Source: Candidatus Brocadia sp. WS118 (GTDB lineage: Bacteria > Planctomycetota > Brocadiia > Brocadiales > Brocadiaceae). Taken from it: a DNA stretch of 64,000 bases. The stretch's first letter is position 1. Every line of letters begins with the position of its first letter. A program made the translations under genes and the position numbers. Positions 35,987-44,753 of the stretch are shown piece after piece. The notes beneath the pieces were generated by a model that saw nothing but the letters and a program-made list of their open reading frames with translations, searched no databases and had not been told where the DNA came from. The stretch spans positions 62,001 to 126,000 of the forward strand of contig PHFX01000001.1 in NCBI GenBank assembly GCA_007618135.1. Direction: 5' to 3'.

Positions 35987-38851
35987 ATGCACATGCTTCC
36001 CATTGAACCTTACGATTGCTTAAAATCCTCTCAGGAAATCAGGCAGTGGTATGAAAAGAATTATCACTTACTGTCGCTGGCTGGGTTATGGTTGAAAGGG
36101 GAGGAGCCCAACACCATGAGCCCGGCCTTGTTTTATCCTGCCGAACTACGATTTCTGATCTGCAGGCTGTCAACGTATCGCGATGTATCGGTTTCTATCA
36201 CTCACTCCTTGCTGGCCCAGATTGCCCAGGAGGTTGAAGGCGTCTTTACCGATTTCGCCTTCCTGCCCCCTCCCAAAGACCTTGAGGTAATGATTGCCTC
36301 CAACATCCCCCTTTGGACTGGCACCACCACAAAAGAACCCCCTTGTGCGTTTGATGTCCTCGGGGTTAGCAATTCCTTTGTCCTGGAATTACTGAACCTG
36401 CCAAAACTTCTTCATTTTTCAGGCATTCCCCTCTTTAAAGAGGAACGCATGTCGCGCTCAGATATTCCATTGGTTGTGCTTGGGGGTGCAAGTTCAGCAG
36501 TTACATCGGTATTACACGGCCCGATAAAAGAACAAGGTTTTAAAAAGAACTATGGCCTTGTAGATGCTGTGTTTCTTGGGGAAGGGGAATATTCTATAAA
36601 ACAATTTTTAACGATTGTGAAAGAGGGGAAATCCTCTGGCTTATGTAAGGCCGAGATTTTACATGCCTGCCATGGAAAGGTAGATGGATTTTATGAGCCG
36701 GATAAGTATGAGCATCGGTATAAAAAAGTTTTGGTAGGGATTGCACCAACAGAACCGTTGGTACCTTATCCGGTGAAGAGTGCAACGGTGTACGACCTTG
36801 ATCAGGTGAGAACTCTGGAATCTGGCCCCGTATGGTATGAAACCGAAGGCATCGGCATGGGAAGTCTGCAAATCAGTAACGGATGCCCGTGCTTCTGTTC
36901 TTTCTGCGCTGAAAGCTGGGAGAGAAAGCCATATCGGGAACGATCCTTGTCAAAGCTTTTAGAGGCGCTGAAAGCGGCAAAAGCGCAACAAGGGCTTGAT
37001 ACGGTCACGCTCTTCAGTTTTAATTTTAACACCCATGCCGAGCTGTATCCTATGATCTTGTCTTTTTACCGGGAAATGGCCGGTGTCAGCCTGAAAAGTC
37101 AGCGGTTTGATCTGCTGTCGACCGACCGGTTCCTTGTGGAAGTGCAACAAATAATCGGAAAAACAACGGTAAGCTGTGGGATGGAAGGAATCAGTGAACG
37201 GTTACGACGTTCCCTGCACAAGAATCTTACTGAAGAACAGATCTATAAAGCCTGCGAATTTTTGTTCGAAAGGGGCATCAGGGAGCTCAAGATTTTTCTG
37301 ATCTGTACGGGGTTAGAAGAACCGGAAGATTTTGAGGAGTTCGGAAAATTTGTAAAGCGGCTGGGAAATTTAAAAAGCATGTCGGATAGTAAGGTACGCA
37401 TTATTTTCAGCCTGACACCGCTCTATTATCCGCCTCATACCCCGCTGCAATTTCACGAGTGCTTAACAGCTCTTGAAGACCAAAAGAAGATCAGAAGGGA
37501 AATTGAACGCATATGCAAACTGAATGACATGGAATTCCGGGAAAGCGCATCCTATGAGGAGATATGGATGACACAATTACTGGCAATGGGAGACAGGCGG
37601 CTAACCCCCGCCCTTATCCGATCGTCGGTTACCGATGGGTTTGTGTACTACCATGTCATCCCCAAACAGATAATCAAAAATTGGCGCGCTTATCTTATGG
37701 AATTGGGATTGTCTGAAGAAAATTACTTTTCTGCAAAGGATAAAGACCGTGTCTTTCCTTGGGACGATATCGATTTGGGCATCTCAAAGAAATTTTTGTG
37801 GGAAGAGTATGAACGTTCAATTCATTTTAACGAGCGGGAATACTGCCTGGGGCGCCCGCACGTTGAAGCGCGATGCCTGGGATGCGGGGCGTGTCCAACA
37901 CCTGCACATATAAGGAAACTCATCCATCATACGATCTCTCAACCATTTCTCATGGAAGAAATTCTCCGGCTTGCAGACAGGAAACGGAACAGACGTATCC
38001 TGCGGGCAGTTGTTGAGATTGAACCCACCCTGCGGTTGGTTCCGAAGCGATTTATTGGTGTGGCCATTGCGCGTGCCCTCATGCTTGCCATACCAGAAGT
38101 TGTGCCATATTATCAATCCTTGTCTGCGCATTTGCGGGACTTTGGAGAAGCGGAATCTGGTGCAGATTTTACTTATGGTATCAACGTTTATCACCTGGCG
38201 TTTTTATCAGACAACACGATAAAAGACCTGTTGAATCATGAAGCAGTTTCCTTAAGGCTCGATCGTATACAGGCATATTGTCACGGATTCAGGATTAAGG
38301 AATTTGTTTTGGATCCCGGTGGGATGCCGGATGTGCACGGTATCCTGTATAAAATATGGTTTCCTAAAGAATTTACGGCCTCTTTTATCCAACAAAAACT
38401 GGGAGAATATCTGCACGCAAATTATGTCAAACATACCTTGTTTAAAAAAGATGGACAGACAATCTTTATGGTAGACACAAAACACCGGAAGAATGCTGTT
38501 GTTTTTCATGCGAGGATTCATAAAACCCAGCCAACGAAAGAACCCGATACGGAATTTTCCGTTTTCATGATGACATCAAAACGTTTTCATATGCAGGAAT
38601 TCCTGGAGACCTGTTACGGTTTTGAGAGAAGGAAGGAAATCGTCAGTACGCAGATAGAAACCCTGGGATATTATGGAAAAAATCCTGTTTTACCACATGC
38701 TGCACGATGCGTATCGTGTGGCGGTTTCATCTCTGAAACATTTCTCTTTGGCCAACCTTTTGGTGAACACCAATGCCTTACTTGCAGCCTGGATGGGGAA
38801 AAGATATCCTTCTCGCGTGGTTTTTATTTATGCAAGGAATTTCAAAATTGA
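35987..38851 (+). CDS. Large radical SAM protein of unusual architecture
   Basis: The 954-aa product has a B12-binding-like N-terminal region without an obvious DxHxxG motif; segments PLVVLGGASSAVTS and DAVFLGEGEYSIKQFL match that fold. The radical SAM core carries the CxxxCxxC cluster at C300, C304 and C307 (SNGCPCFCSFCAES). Downstream, HKNLTEEQIYKACEFLFERG and similar stretches are typical of the barrel. After about residue 600 come regions not usual for the family: a Cys cluster CLGCGACPTPAHIRKL, a long middle domain, and a final zinc-ribbon-like pair CVSCGG and CLTCSLDG. Its function is unknown. TIGR03960-type fused radical SAM proteins are a distant comparison. No SD is visible before the start, and a REP element overlaps the stop codon. 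Confidence 0.75.
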   Translation: MHMLPIEPYDCLKSSQEIRQWYEKNYHLLSLAGLWLKGEEPNTMSPALFYPAELRFLICRLSTYRDVSVSITHSLLAQIAQEVEGVFTDFAFLPPPKDLEVMIASNIPLWTGTTTKEPPCAFDVLGVSNSFVLELLNLPKLLHFSGIPLFKEERMSRSDIPLVVLGGASSAVTSVLHGPIKEQGFKKNYGLVDAVFLGEGEYSIKQFLTIVKEGKSSGLCKAEILHACHGKVDGFYEPDKYEHRYKKVLVGIAPTEPLVPYPVKSATVYDLDQVRTLESGPVWYETEGIGMGSLQISNGCPCFCSFCAESWERKPYRERSLSKLLEALKAAKAQQGLDTVTLFSFNFNTHAELYPMILSFYREMAGVSLKSQRFDLLSTDRFLVEVQQIIGKTTVSCGMEGISERLRRSLHKNLTEEQIYKACEFLFERGIRELKIFLICTGLEEPEDFEEFGKFVKRLGNLKSMSDSKVRIIFSLTPLYYPPHTPLQFHECLTALEDQKKIRREIERICKLNDMEFRESASYEEIWMTQLLAMGDRRLTPALIRSSVTDGFVYYHVIPKQIIKNWRAYLMELGLSEENYFSAKDKDRVFPWDDIDLGISKKFLWEEYERSIHFNEREYCLGRPHVEARCLGCGACPTPAHIRKLIHHTISQPFLMEEILRLADRKRNRRILRAVVEIEPTLRLVPKRFIGVAIARALMLAIPEVVPYYQSLSAHLRDFGEAESGADFTYGINVYHLAFLSDNTIKDLLNHEAVSLRLDRIQAYCHGFRIKEFVLDPGGMPDVHGILYKIWFPKEFTASFIQQKLGEYLHANYVKHTLFKKDGQTIFMVDTKHRKNAVVFHARIHKTQPTKEPDTEFSVFMMTSKRFHMQEFLETCYGFERRKEIVSTQIETLGYYGKNPVLPHAARCVSCGGFISETFLFGQPFGEHQCLTCSLDGEKISFSRGFYLCKEFQN

Positions 38852-38926
38852 GATTCTTCGGTCGTTTCACTCCCTCGGAATGACATTTTCGCATTATTCT
38901 GTCATTCTGAGGGAGTGAAGAATCTC
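38850..38926. repeat. REP-type inverted repeat at the end of the radical SAM gene
   Basis: The left arm (from GAGATTCTTC through CACTCCCTC and GAATGACA) pairs with the right arm (TGTCATTC, GAGGGAGTG, GAAGAATCTC) around a short A/T centre. The stop codon of the radical SAM gene lies at its edge. It probably folds into one long hairpin in the transcript. Confidence 0.7.
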
Positions 38927-38992
38927 CTCTTAACCAAAATTTATATCCCTTTTCCCGTTTCATAATGCTTGTGTCGCATGAAAGGGCGCTGG

Positions 38993-39457
38993 TTATTTTA
39001 AAAGCTTCTTTATGAGCCCGAGAACAGGAACGCCTTTCTTATTTGCCAGGACATTGAATTCCCCGTAGTCAGGATTGCCATAGAATACGGTAGTGTATGG
39101 CGATGCAAACTTGCCTTCGAGCGGAATAAGCAGTCTGGATATTTCTATTTCCTTGCGAAGAAAATCCGATTGAAATACCTTCGCTCTTTTATAGACCACC
39201 TCGATAGCCTCGAACTTCTTTATATCAGCTAAAAGCTCGTTTCCAACAATGAGCCGATAGGTATCGTCGGAACCCAGGAAAAGGCATTCTGCCTCTTTGA
39301 TTATCATCTCTTCATTTTTTAACACTTTTTCAACGTCACCCTTGCGATAATGAAATATCTCATATTCCGTGCTCCTTCCTGCTGGAATCTCATCGTAAGC
39401 GGTACATGAACTAAGGAAAAAGAATGAAAATGACACCATTCCTATAAAATACATCAT
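38993..39457 (-). CDS. Predicted lipoprotein of unknown function
   Basis: The 154-aa product has a short hydrophobic leader with a lipobox-like FLSSC, placing the lipidated Cys at about residue 18. The mature part is charged and without a recognised domain; segments such as YRLIVGNELLADIKKFEAI and YTTVFYGNPDYGEFNVLANK suggest a compact alpha/beta fold. It lies on the same strand as the clan CD protease-like gene, 39 bp after its stop, so the two are probably co-transcribed. A chaperone or anchor for that secreted protein is a reasonable guess from the pairing, not something seen in the sequence. Confidence 0.55.
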   Translation of the reverse strand: MMYFIGMVSFSFFFLSSCTAYDEIPAGRSTEYEIFHYRKGDVEKVLKNEEMIIKEAECLFLGSDDTYRLIVGNELLADIKKFEAIEVVYKRAKVFQSDFLRKEIEISRLLIPLEGKFASPYTTVFYGNPDYGEFNVLANKKGVPVLGLIKKLLK

Positions 39458-39496
39458 TTTAGTGGCTATCGATACCTTTATAGAATTTGTTTCCTT

Positions 39497-41935
39497 TTAT
39501 TCCACTTCAAATCGTACCTTATCAATAAGAATTGCCGTATCATAAATGCTATCCCCGACATCGCCGGCGCTGAAGATTATTTCTCCGCTCTCCCCTTCCA
39601 AAGCGGTAACATCTATCTCTTTGCTCTGCCAGCCAGTGTTATAAACATCCCCCCGGTCAAACGACACGTCCGAAGCAAACACGCTTCCGCAAAGAGAATC
39701 TACGGTGTTATTTTGCAAGATAGTACCAAGGAGGGTTACGGTAAAATAATCCTGATATTGGGAACCGCAATATTCAAGGAACTCCTCGGAAAAATAATTC
39801 CAATCATATTTTAGTTTCACGCTCGTGGAATCCTCAGACAACGATGGTATGCAAACCGGTTGTGATATAGAACCGGAGGACGTGGTGAATCCGAGACCGG
39901 TAGAAATAATACCCATGAAAGATCCCTCGGTCGGAATTGTGCTGCCAAGCTGGGTAATAACCCTCCCATCACCTGAGGTTGTCCAACCATCAAGGTTTCC
40001 GGTTTCAAAGCCGCCATTTATAAGATCCGTGTCAGCTATGGATAAATTGTTACTCCCATGCATCGTAAAGTATGCGGGAATACTGCCGTCGTTTTGTCCG
40101 GGCGTAAATGCCTCACCCGTAGTCTCCTCATTAGTCACCAGGTCAATAAAAAGTTGCTTACCAACGGTGTTGCAGAAACTGGAAAGGACATATTCAGTGA
40201 ATCCGTAGTAAGTCCTTGCGCCGGAATTCAGAAACGCATCGGACATCGAGCTGTTGTACGTACTTCTGCATGACCCGACATACACAAGGCTTTTGGGAAA
40301 ATTTGCGTTGTAATAGGTAATGAAAGAGGGCAATATTGCAAGCCTTCCATTTGCAAGAACACATAAACGGCCCAGTTTCAAATCTGATTCGTAATTTGCC
40401 TTGTTTCCATTGGTAAGGAAAGAATTGGTCAAGATAATGACCTGGCCTCCTATGAAGTTCCATCCGAATTTATCTTGCCACAGTGACAGGAGACCGTTGT
40501 AATAAGTATCACCGTGTGAGGTTATGACGATAATTCCATACTTGTGCAGACTCTTAAACACATCCACGGTGCCGTTCGGGTCTACAAATGTTTCCACCTC
40601 ATATTCCGGGCATAAGGAGTCTTCAAGTAACGCCTCAATGTCATCAGCTTCGTCAGTGTAAAAAAATGGAGAGATTATTGCAGCCTTTTTGCTGCCTACC
40701 TTTTCTGTATCATCGTCTGTCGACTTGAAACTCACACGTGGAGCGGCATACTTACCTACACCTTCTATATCAGACTTAAGATTCACTTCCGGGGCTTTTC
40801 TTGCCGATTCTCTTAAAGAGCCTCCTCTGTATTGGGTGTTATCATATACGGGTATTGCGCCCAGGATGCCATCCGCACTGACCCACCAAGCACCTTGCCC
40901 GTTTTCTTCAATACCGGCATCTGAGATATTTGGATCAGATTCCAACCCATCTACAAGGAGATCAAGGGCTTGTTGCTGATCTCCGGTTTGTGCAAGAAAG
41001 GCTTCGTAATCGCTCTTAGCTTTGTCTGCTGTGCTTATTGCGTTATCGACCTGCTCTGTGGTCAAATGGGCAATAACAGGAAGTGTCACGCCTTTGGAAC
41101 TCAGAGTAACCTTAGGGAGGTTAAGAGATTTGGCAATCACCTGATATTCCAGGGTGGTTTCCGAGGGAATTAATAAGTTTACAATACAACTATATACGCC
41201 GTCACCTTGTATATCATCACCGTGATCCAGATCGCCGTCGTCGTACATTTGTGCAACTTCAAGAGTAGTGCTCGATGTATTCGTGTCATCGGTTATTTGC
41301 ACGAGCTTTACGCTTGTTGAATCGAGATCGGCAGTTGCAGATATTCCCTGCCGGAAAACGATATTTGTCGATTCACTCACGAAAACAACATCCGGATTAC
41401 TCGTTGTTTTCCCCAGGAATTGTGGCAAACTGCTGCATCCGATTGACTGGCTTTTTTTGTTCGCCTTTAATGAGCCGTCTTTTTTTTCTTTCATCTCTAC
41501 ATAAATACAGCCTGAATCATCGGTAAGATCCATGTTAACATAGACAAGGGTATCCAGTTCCGACAGATCCACATCCGTGGCTGAAAACTCATACTGCTTC
41601 GTCTTGTAACTTAATTTCACCTTATTTATACCAGGGAGATTAGAGGCATATTTAAAAGTGTCACCGGCATTATTTCCTGTAAAGGAACCTGCCGGAATCG
41701 TTTCGGAGTAATTTCCAACGGTTATAGTTACGGGAACGCTCGTAAGGTCTACCGGCTGAAGTGTATGCTTAAACTTTCCAATAAATTTAAAGGAATCCGA
41801 GGAAGGAGAACCAGATGTCCCGAATTTGATGGTGGCATTTGATATCTTCAAGTCCATGGCGTTGGTGATGGATACTAAATAAAATAACAACACCGATACA
41901 ACCATCGAAGTAATTCCCGGTTTAAACCTAAGCAT
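39497..41935 (-). CDS. Secreted clan CD (C25/caspase-like) protease-like protein
   Basis: This is an 812-aa protein with a signal peptide (SMVVSVLLFYLVSITNA). The N-terminal half is beta-rich and carries a choice-of-anchor X-type stretch (MYDDGDLDHGDDIQGDGVYS). The central part resembles gingipain/caspase-clan proteases. It has a strand followed by the His motif VITSHGD (His474), then a strand with the Cys motif YVGSCRS (Cys556), followed by SGARTYYGFTEYV, in the right order and spacing. The C-terminal 160 residues form a jelly-roll-like carbohydrate-binding or anchor module (NGGFETGNLDGWTT). It has an SD (AAAGGAG) before the ATG. It is probably exported through the T2SS or kept on the cell surface; substrates are unknown. 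Confidence 0.65.
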   Translation of the reverse strand: MLRFKPGITSMVVSVLLFYLVSITNAMDLKISNATIKFGTSGSPSSDSFKFIGKFKHTLQPVDLTSVPVTITVGNYSETIPAGSFTGNNAGDTFKYASNLPGINKVKLSYKTKQYEFSATDVDLSELDTLVYVNMDLTDDSGCIYVEMKEKKDGSLKANKKSQSIGCSSLPQFLGKTTSNPDVVFVSESTNIVFRQGISATADLDSTSVKLVQITDDTNTSSTTLEVAQMYDDGDLDHGDDIQGDGVYSCIVNLLIPSETTLEYQVIAKSLNLPKVTLSSKGVTLPVIAHLTTEQVDNAISTADKAKSDYEAFLAQTGDQQQALDLLVDGLESDPNISDAGIEENGQGAWWVSADGILGAIPVYDNTQYRGGSLRESARKAPEVNLKSDIEGVGKYAAPRVSFKSTDDDTEKVGSKKAAIISPFFYTDEADDIEALLEDSLCPEYEVETFVDPNGTVDVFKSLHKYGIIVITSHGDTYYNGLLSLWQDKFGWNFIGGQVIILTNSFLTNGNKANYESDLKLGRLCVLANGRLAILPSFITYYNANFPKSLVYVGSCRSTYNSSMSDAFLNSGARTYYGFTEYVLSSFCNTVGKQLFIDLVTNEETTGEAFTPGQNDGSIPAYFTMHGSNNLSIADTDLINGGFETGNLDGWTTSGDGRVITQLGSTIPTEGSFMGIISTGLGFTTSSGSISQPVCIPSLSEDSTSVKLKYDWNYFSEEFLEYCGSQYQDYFTVTLLGTILQNNTVDSLCGSVFASDVSFDRGDVYNTGWQSKEIDVTALEGESGEIIFSAGDVGDSIYDTAILIDKVRFEVE

Positions 41936-42640
41936 TTTTTAACTCCTTTCAGTACATCAATCTGATATTGTTTTTGTGAGACGATCTTAACCAGCACCAT
42001 TCACGATTAAACGAAACTTACGATAGGCTTTTAATACAATAATAAAGTGATACACGTTATACAAGTTTTTTCCCAGGGCATAGAGAAAGGTATTTTTTAC
42101 ACGAATTCTGGCATGTCGACCTCCCTTTTTCTGACTTATATTAAAGATTGCTATTTCAATCTGTAAGGTTTTGTATAAGCTATTTTTATTCCATTGATAA
42201 AGCTACGATATACAGTATGATGTGAAATCTGATGGACAATATATTGATAAAGGTTTATGAGATTGTGTATAAATTCATCATGAGGGGTTATTTTTTATAC
42301 ATGGTTATTGTACTCACAAAATAGCCTGTATAATGAAAAGCTGAAGAAACAATAGTCTATCAAAAATTCACAATCCAAGATACTTGCTCCATTTCTTTAA
42401 TGTGTAACCGTTGTTTTGGAAAAACGCCTGAAAGTTGAACTCGATGATGAACTTCTAGTTTGAAAAGAAACAAATGTGTAAACACTCCTGGACAACCTCT
42501 CTCGTGATAGGACAAAAACCCCATGCCTTGCCTCAGGTCGTTCTTACTCAAAACCAATAAAACGCTTGACACTTTTATTCCGGATTCGTTATCATATTCT
42601 TTTATAAATTTCATTGGATTTTATAGTTAAGGAAGAAGGT
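41936..42640. other. Long divergent control region between protease-like gene and gltX
   Basis: These 705 bp are A/T-rich and hold no supported gene. The gltX promoter lies at 42566-42595. A perfect DnaA-box match TGTGTATAA is at 42264-42272 and a near match TTATACAAG near 42056. An 84-codon open frame on the minus strand (42360-42614) has no SD and overlaps the gltX promoter. Confidence 0.55.
42566..42595 (+). promoter_or_regulatory. Sigma70-type promoter of gltX
   Basis: A perfect TTGACA (42566-42571) and TATCAT (42590-42595) are separated by 18 bp. It lies about 45 bp before the preferred gltX start, consistent with a short leader. Confidence 0.65.
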
Positions 42641-43978
42641 TTGAGTTCCAACATTAAGGTTCGTTTTGCACCGAGTCCTACAGGTTACCTTCATATTGGA
42701 GGGGCACGGACGGCGCTGTTTAACTGGCTTTTTGCACGACACAATAAGGGTGTTTTTCTCCTGCGCATAGAAGATACCGATCAGCAGCGTTCCACCGAAG
42801 AGGCCACACAGGCCATCCTCGATAGTATGAAATGGCTGGGGTTGGACTGGGATGAAGGCCCATACTTCCAAAGCCAGCGGTTGCCTCGTTATAAGCAATA
42901 TGCAGAGAAATTGGTAGAGCAAGGGAAGGCGTTTTATGATACCGATGCCGAGGGGCGTAAGGCGATTCGCTTTCAGATGCAGGATGGGGTGACGGAAATT
43001 AATGACCTTATCCACGGTATCATTACCTTTGATACGTCGCTGATTGAGGATTTTGTCATCCTCAAGGCAGACGGCTTTCCTACCTATAATTTCGCCTGTG
43101 TCGTGGATGACGCCGAGATGGGGATTACCCATATTATCCGGGGAGATGACCATATATCGAACACCCCGAAACAGATCGCCCTTTACAAGGTATTTGGATT
43201 TACCCTGCCGGAATTTGCCCATATCCCCATGATCCTGGGGGAAGACGGATCGAGGTTGAGCAAACGCCATGGGGCAACTTCCGTAACTGAGTACCGGGAC
43301 AAGGGTTATTTGCCGTATGCCCTGGTAAATTTCCTCGCCTTGTTGGGGTGGTCGCCCGGAAATGACCAGGAGATTATATCCATTCCGGAAATGATTGAAA
43401 AGTTTACCTTAAAGCGCGCAAATAAGACGAGCGCACAATTCAACAACATAAAACTCGATTGGATGAATGGTCAATATATCAAAAATACCCCTGTTGAACA
43501 ATTAGCCCAGGAAGTAAAGAGATTTTTTGAAAAATCGGGTGTTGCTATGACAGAAATGCCCGGAGAGTGGCTGATGAACTTCGTAAAACTCTATCACGAA
43601 CGGTTCAAGACCTTTCAGGATTTGCTGAACCAGACAAGGTTCTTCTTTGCCGATACCATTGAATACGATCAGGCCGCGGTAGATAAATTCCTCAAAAAGG
43701 AAGGTGTTGGTGAGTTGTTAAAAGAGGTGCATGCGGCTATTTTTCGGGTAGATACTTTTGACAAGAAAACGTTGGAAGACTCCCTGCGGGCCTTAACCGA
43801 AAGGCTTGGCGTTGGATTTTTGAAGCTTGCGCAACCGATGCGGGTGGCCATTACGGGAAAGAGCGTGAGCGCCGGTATCTTTGAAACGATGGAGCTTCTG
43901 GGAAGGGAAAAGACCTTAAAAAGGCTCGACTACGCCGTGAAAAATCTGTGTGAAACATCAGAAGCAGTCAGGTTTTGA
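42641..43978 (+). CDS. gltX: Glutamyl-tRNA synthetase
   Basis: GltX charges tRNA-Glu (and sometimes tRNA-Gln). The product has the class I motifs: HIGG in RFAPSPTGYLHIGGARTALF, and KMSKS-like SRLSKRHGATS. The family stretches LLRIEDTDQQRSTEEAT, YNFACVVDDAEMGITHIIRG and LLGWSPGNDQEI are also present. The C-terminal anticodon region is of normal length, for a total of about 445 aa. Two TTG starts exist. The one at 42641 has an SD (AAGGA, 7 nt) and leaves a usual N-terminus, while 42614 lacks one and overlaps an antisense frame. A good promoter lies upstream. A repeat element of 70 bp (43988-44057) separates it from thpR. Confidence 0.96.
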   Translation: MSSNIKVRFAPSPTGYLHIGGARTALFNWLFARHNKGVFLLRIEDTDQQRSTEEATQAILDSMKWLGLDWDEGPYFQSQRLPRYKQYAEKLVEQGKAFYDTDAEGRKAIRFQMQDGVTEINDLIHGIITFDTSLIEDFVILKADGFPTYNFACVVDDAEMGITHIIRGDDHISNTPKQIALYKVFGFTLPEFAHIPMILGEDGSRLSKRHGATSVTEYRDKGYLPYALVNFLALLGWSPGNDQEIISIPEMIEKFTLKRANKTSAQFNNIKLDWMNGQYIKNTPVEQLAQEVKRFFEKSGVAMTEMPGEWLMNFVKLYHERFKTFQDLLNQTRFFFADTIEYDQAAVDKFLKKEGVGELLKEVHAAIFRVDTFDKKTLEDSLRALTERLGVGFLKLAQPMRVAITGKSVSAGIFETMELLGREKTLKRLDYAVKNLCETSEAVRF

Positions 43979-43987
43979 TTTTAAAGG

Positions 43988-44057
43988 CAACCACAGATTT
44001 TGCAGATTTCTCAGGTTTTTATATAACGATCTGTGTCATCTGTTCAATCTGTGGTTG
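43988..44057. repeat. Inverted repeat of the CACAGATT type
   Basis: CAACCACAGATT (43988-43999) and AATCTGTGGTTG (44046-44057) are perfect 12-bp inverted arms. The core ACAGATT also appears in the inverted pair at 34977-35057. It fills most of the gltX-thpR gap. Confidence 0.75.
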
Positions 44058-44090
44058 TGTGCTTTTTGAGTTATGAAGATTATTTACACT

Positions 44091-44654
44091 ATGAACGTAA
44101 GGCTCTTTGTCGCAGTTGAAATTACCGAGGAAATCCGAAAAAAATTAGCGGAGTTTCAAGACGAGCTGAAAAGAGTCGATGCAGACGTAGGCTGGGTAGC
44201 CCCTGAAAATCTTCATATTACGGTAAAGTTTATTGGTTCTCTCGGCGAAGAAAAGATTGAGGCAGTTGCTAACACAATAAAAGATGCTGTGACTCATATA
44301 AAGCCGTTTGATCTGGATTACAGAGGAGTGGGTGTTCTTCCGGCAGAGAAGAATCCGCGGGTTATTTTCACTGGCGTAATAGATACAGGCGGAGTCCTGG
44401 AAAAAATCCACGAACGGCTGGACAATCAACTCATGGCGTTGGGCGCGGAACATGAGGATCGTAAATTTACGGCGCATCTTACGGTAGGGCGTATCAAGAC
44501 GCGCAGGAATGTAAGAAGACTGATAGAAAATCTGAATTCGTATCATGGATTTGATTTTGGCTCAGAGCATGTGGCGCAGGTGGTTTTAATGAAGAGCGAT
44601 CTGTTGCCGGAAGGCCCTCGTTATACGAAATTACAGGGTGTTGATTTAGTTTAA
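44091..44654 (+). CDS. thpR: RNA 2',3'-cyclic phosphodiesterase (2H superfamily, LigT-like)
   Basis: ThpR hydrolyses 2',3'-cyclic phosphate ends of RNA. The family's two HxTx motifs are present in the right order: HITVKFIG and, about 80 residues later, HLTVGRI. The N-terminus MNVRLFVAVEI and the segment GVLPAEKNPRVIFTGV also fit. The product is about 187 aa from the ATG at 44091; an upstream ATG at 44073 would add six residues that most family members lack. Neither start has a clear SD. It is placed between gltX and recA, each separated by repeat elements. thpR (also called ligT) is often found beside recA or cinA in bacteria, which agrees with the recA neighbour. Confidence 0.9.
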   Translation: MNVRLFVAVEITEEIRKKLAEFQDELKRVDADVGWVAPENLHITVKFIGSLGEEKIEAVANTIKDAVTHIKPFDLDYRGVGVLPAEKNPRVIFTGVIDTGGVLEKIHERLDNQLMALGAEHEDRKFTAHLTVGRIKTRRNVRRLIENLNSYHGFDFGSEHVAQVVLMKSDLLPEGPRYTKLQGVDLV

Positions 44655-44675
44655 CGTTTATAAATTTCAAACTGG

Positions 44676-44700
44676 TAGCGCACCCGTCTCGGTTGCGCTA
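44676..44700. repeat. Short palindrome between thpR and recA
   Basis: TAGCGCA (44676-44682) and TGCGCTA (44694-44700) pair around an 11-nt loop. The outline GTAGCGC...GCGCTA and the following GCCGAAGGTCTGATTTAAT resemble parts of the 33.5-kb and 33.7-kb repeats. This suggests a degraded member of the same family. Confidence 0.55.
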
Positions 44701-44753
44701 AAAAGTAGCCGAAGGTCTGATTTAATACGTGTGACTTTTTGTATGGGTGAATT

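Noticed and set aside
42360-42614. 84-codon open frame on the minus strand upstream of gltX
   Set aside because: It has no Shine-Dalgarno sequence, overlaps the gltX promoter, and shows no recognisable domain. It is more likely a chance frame.
44655-44753. LexA box upstream of recA
   Set aside because: Neither a GAACNNNNGTTC nor a CTGN10CAG type site was found; the only symmetry is the repeat at 44676-44700.
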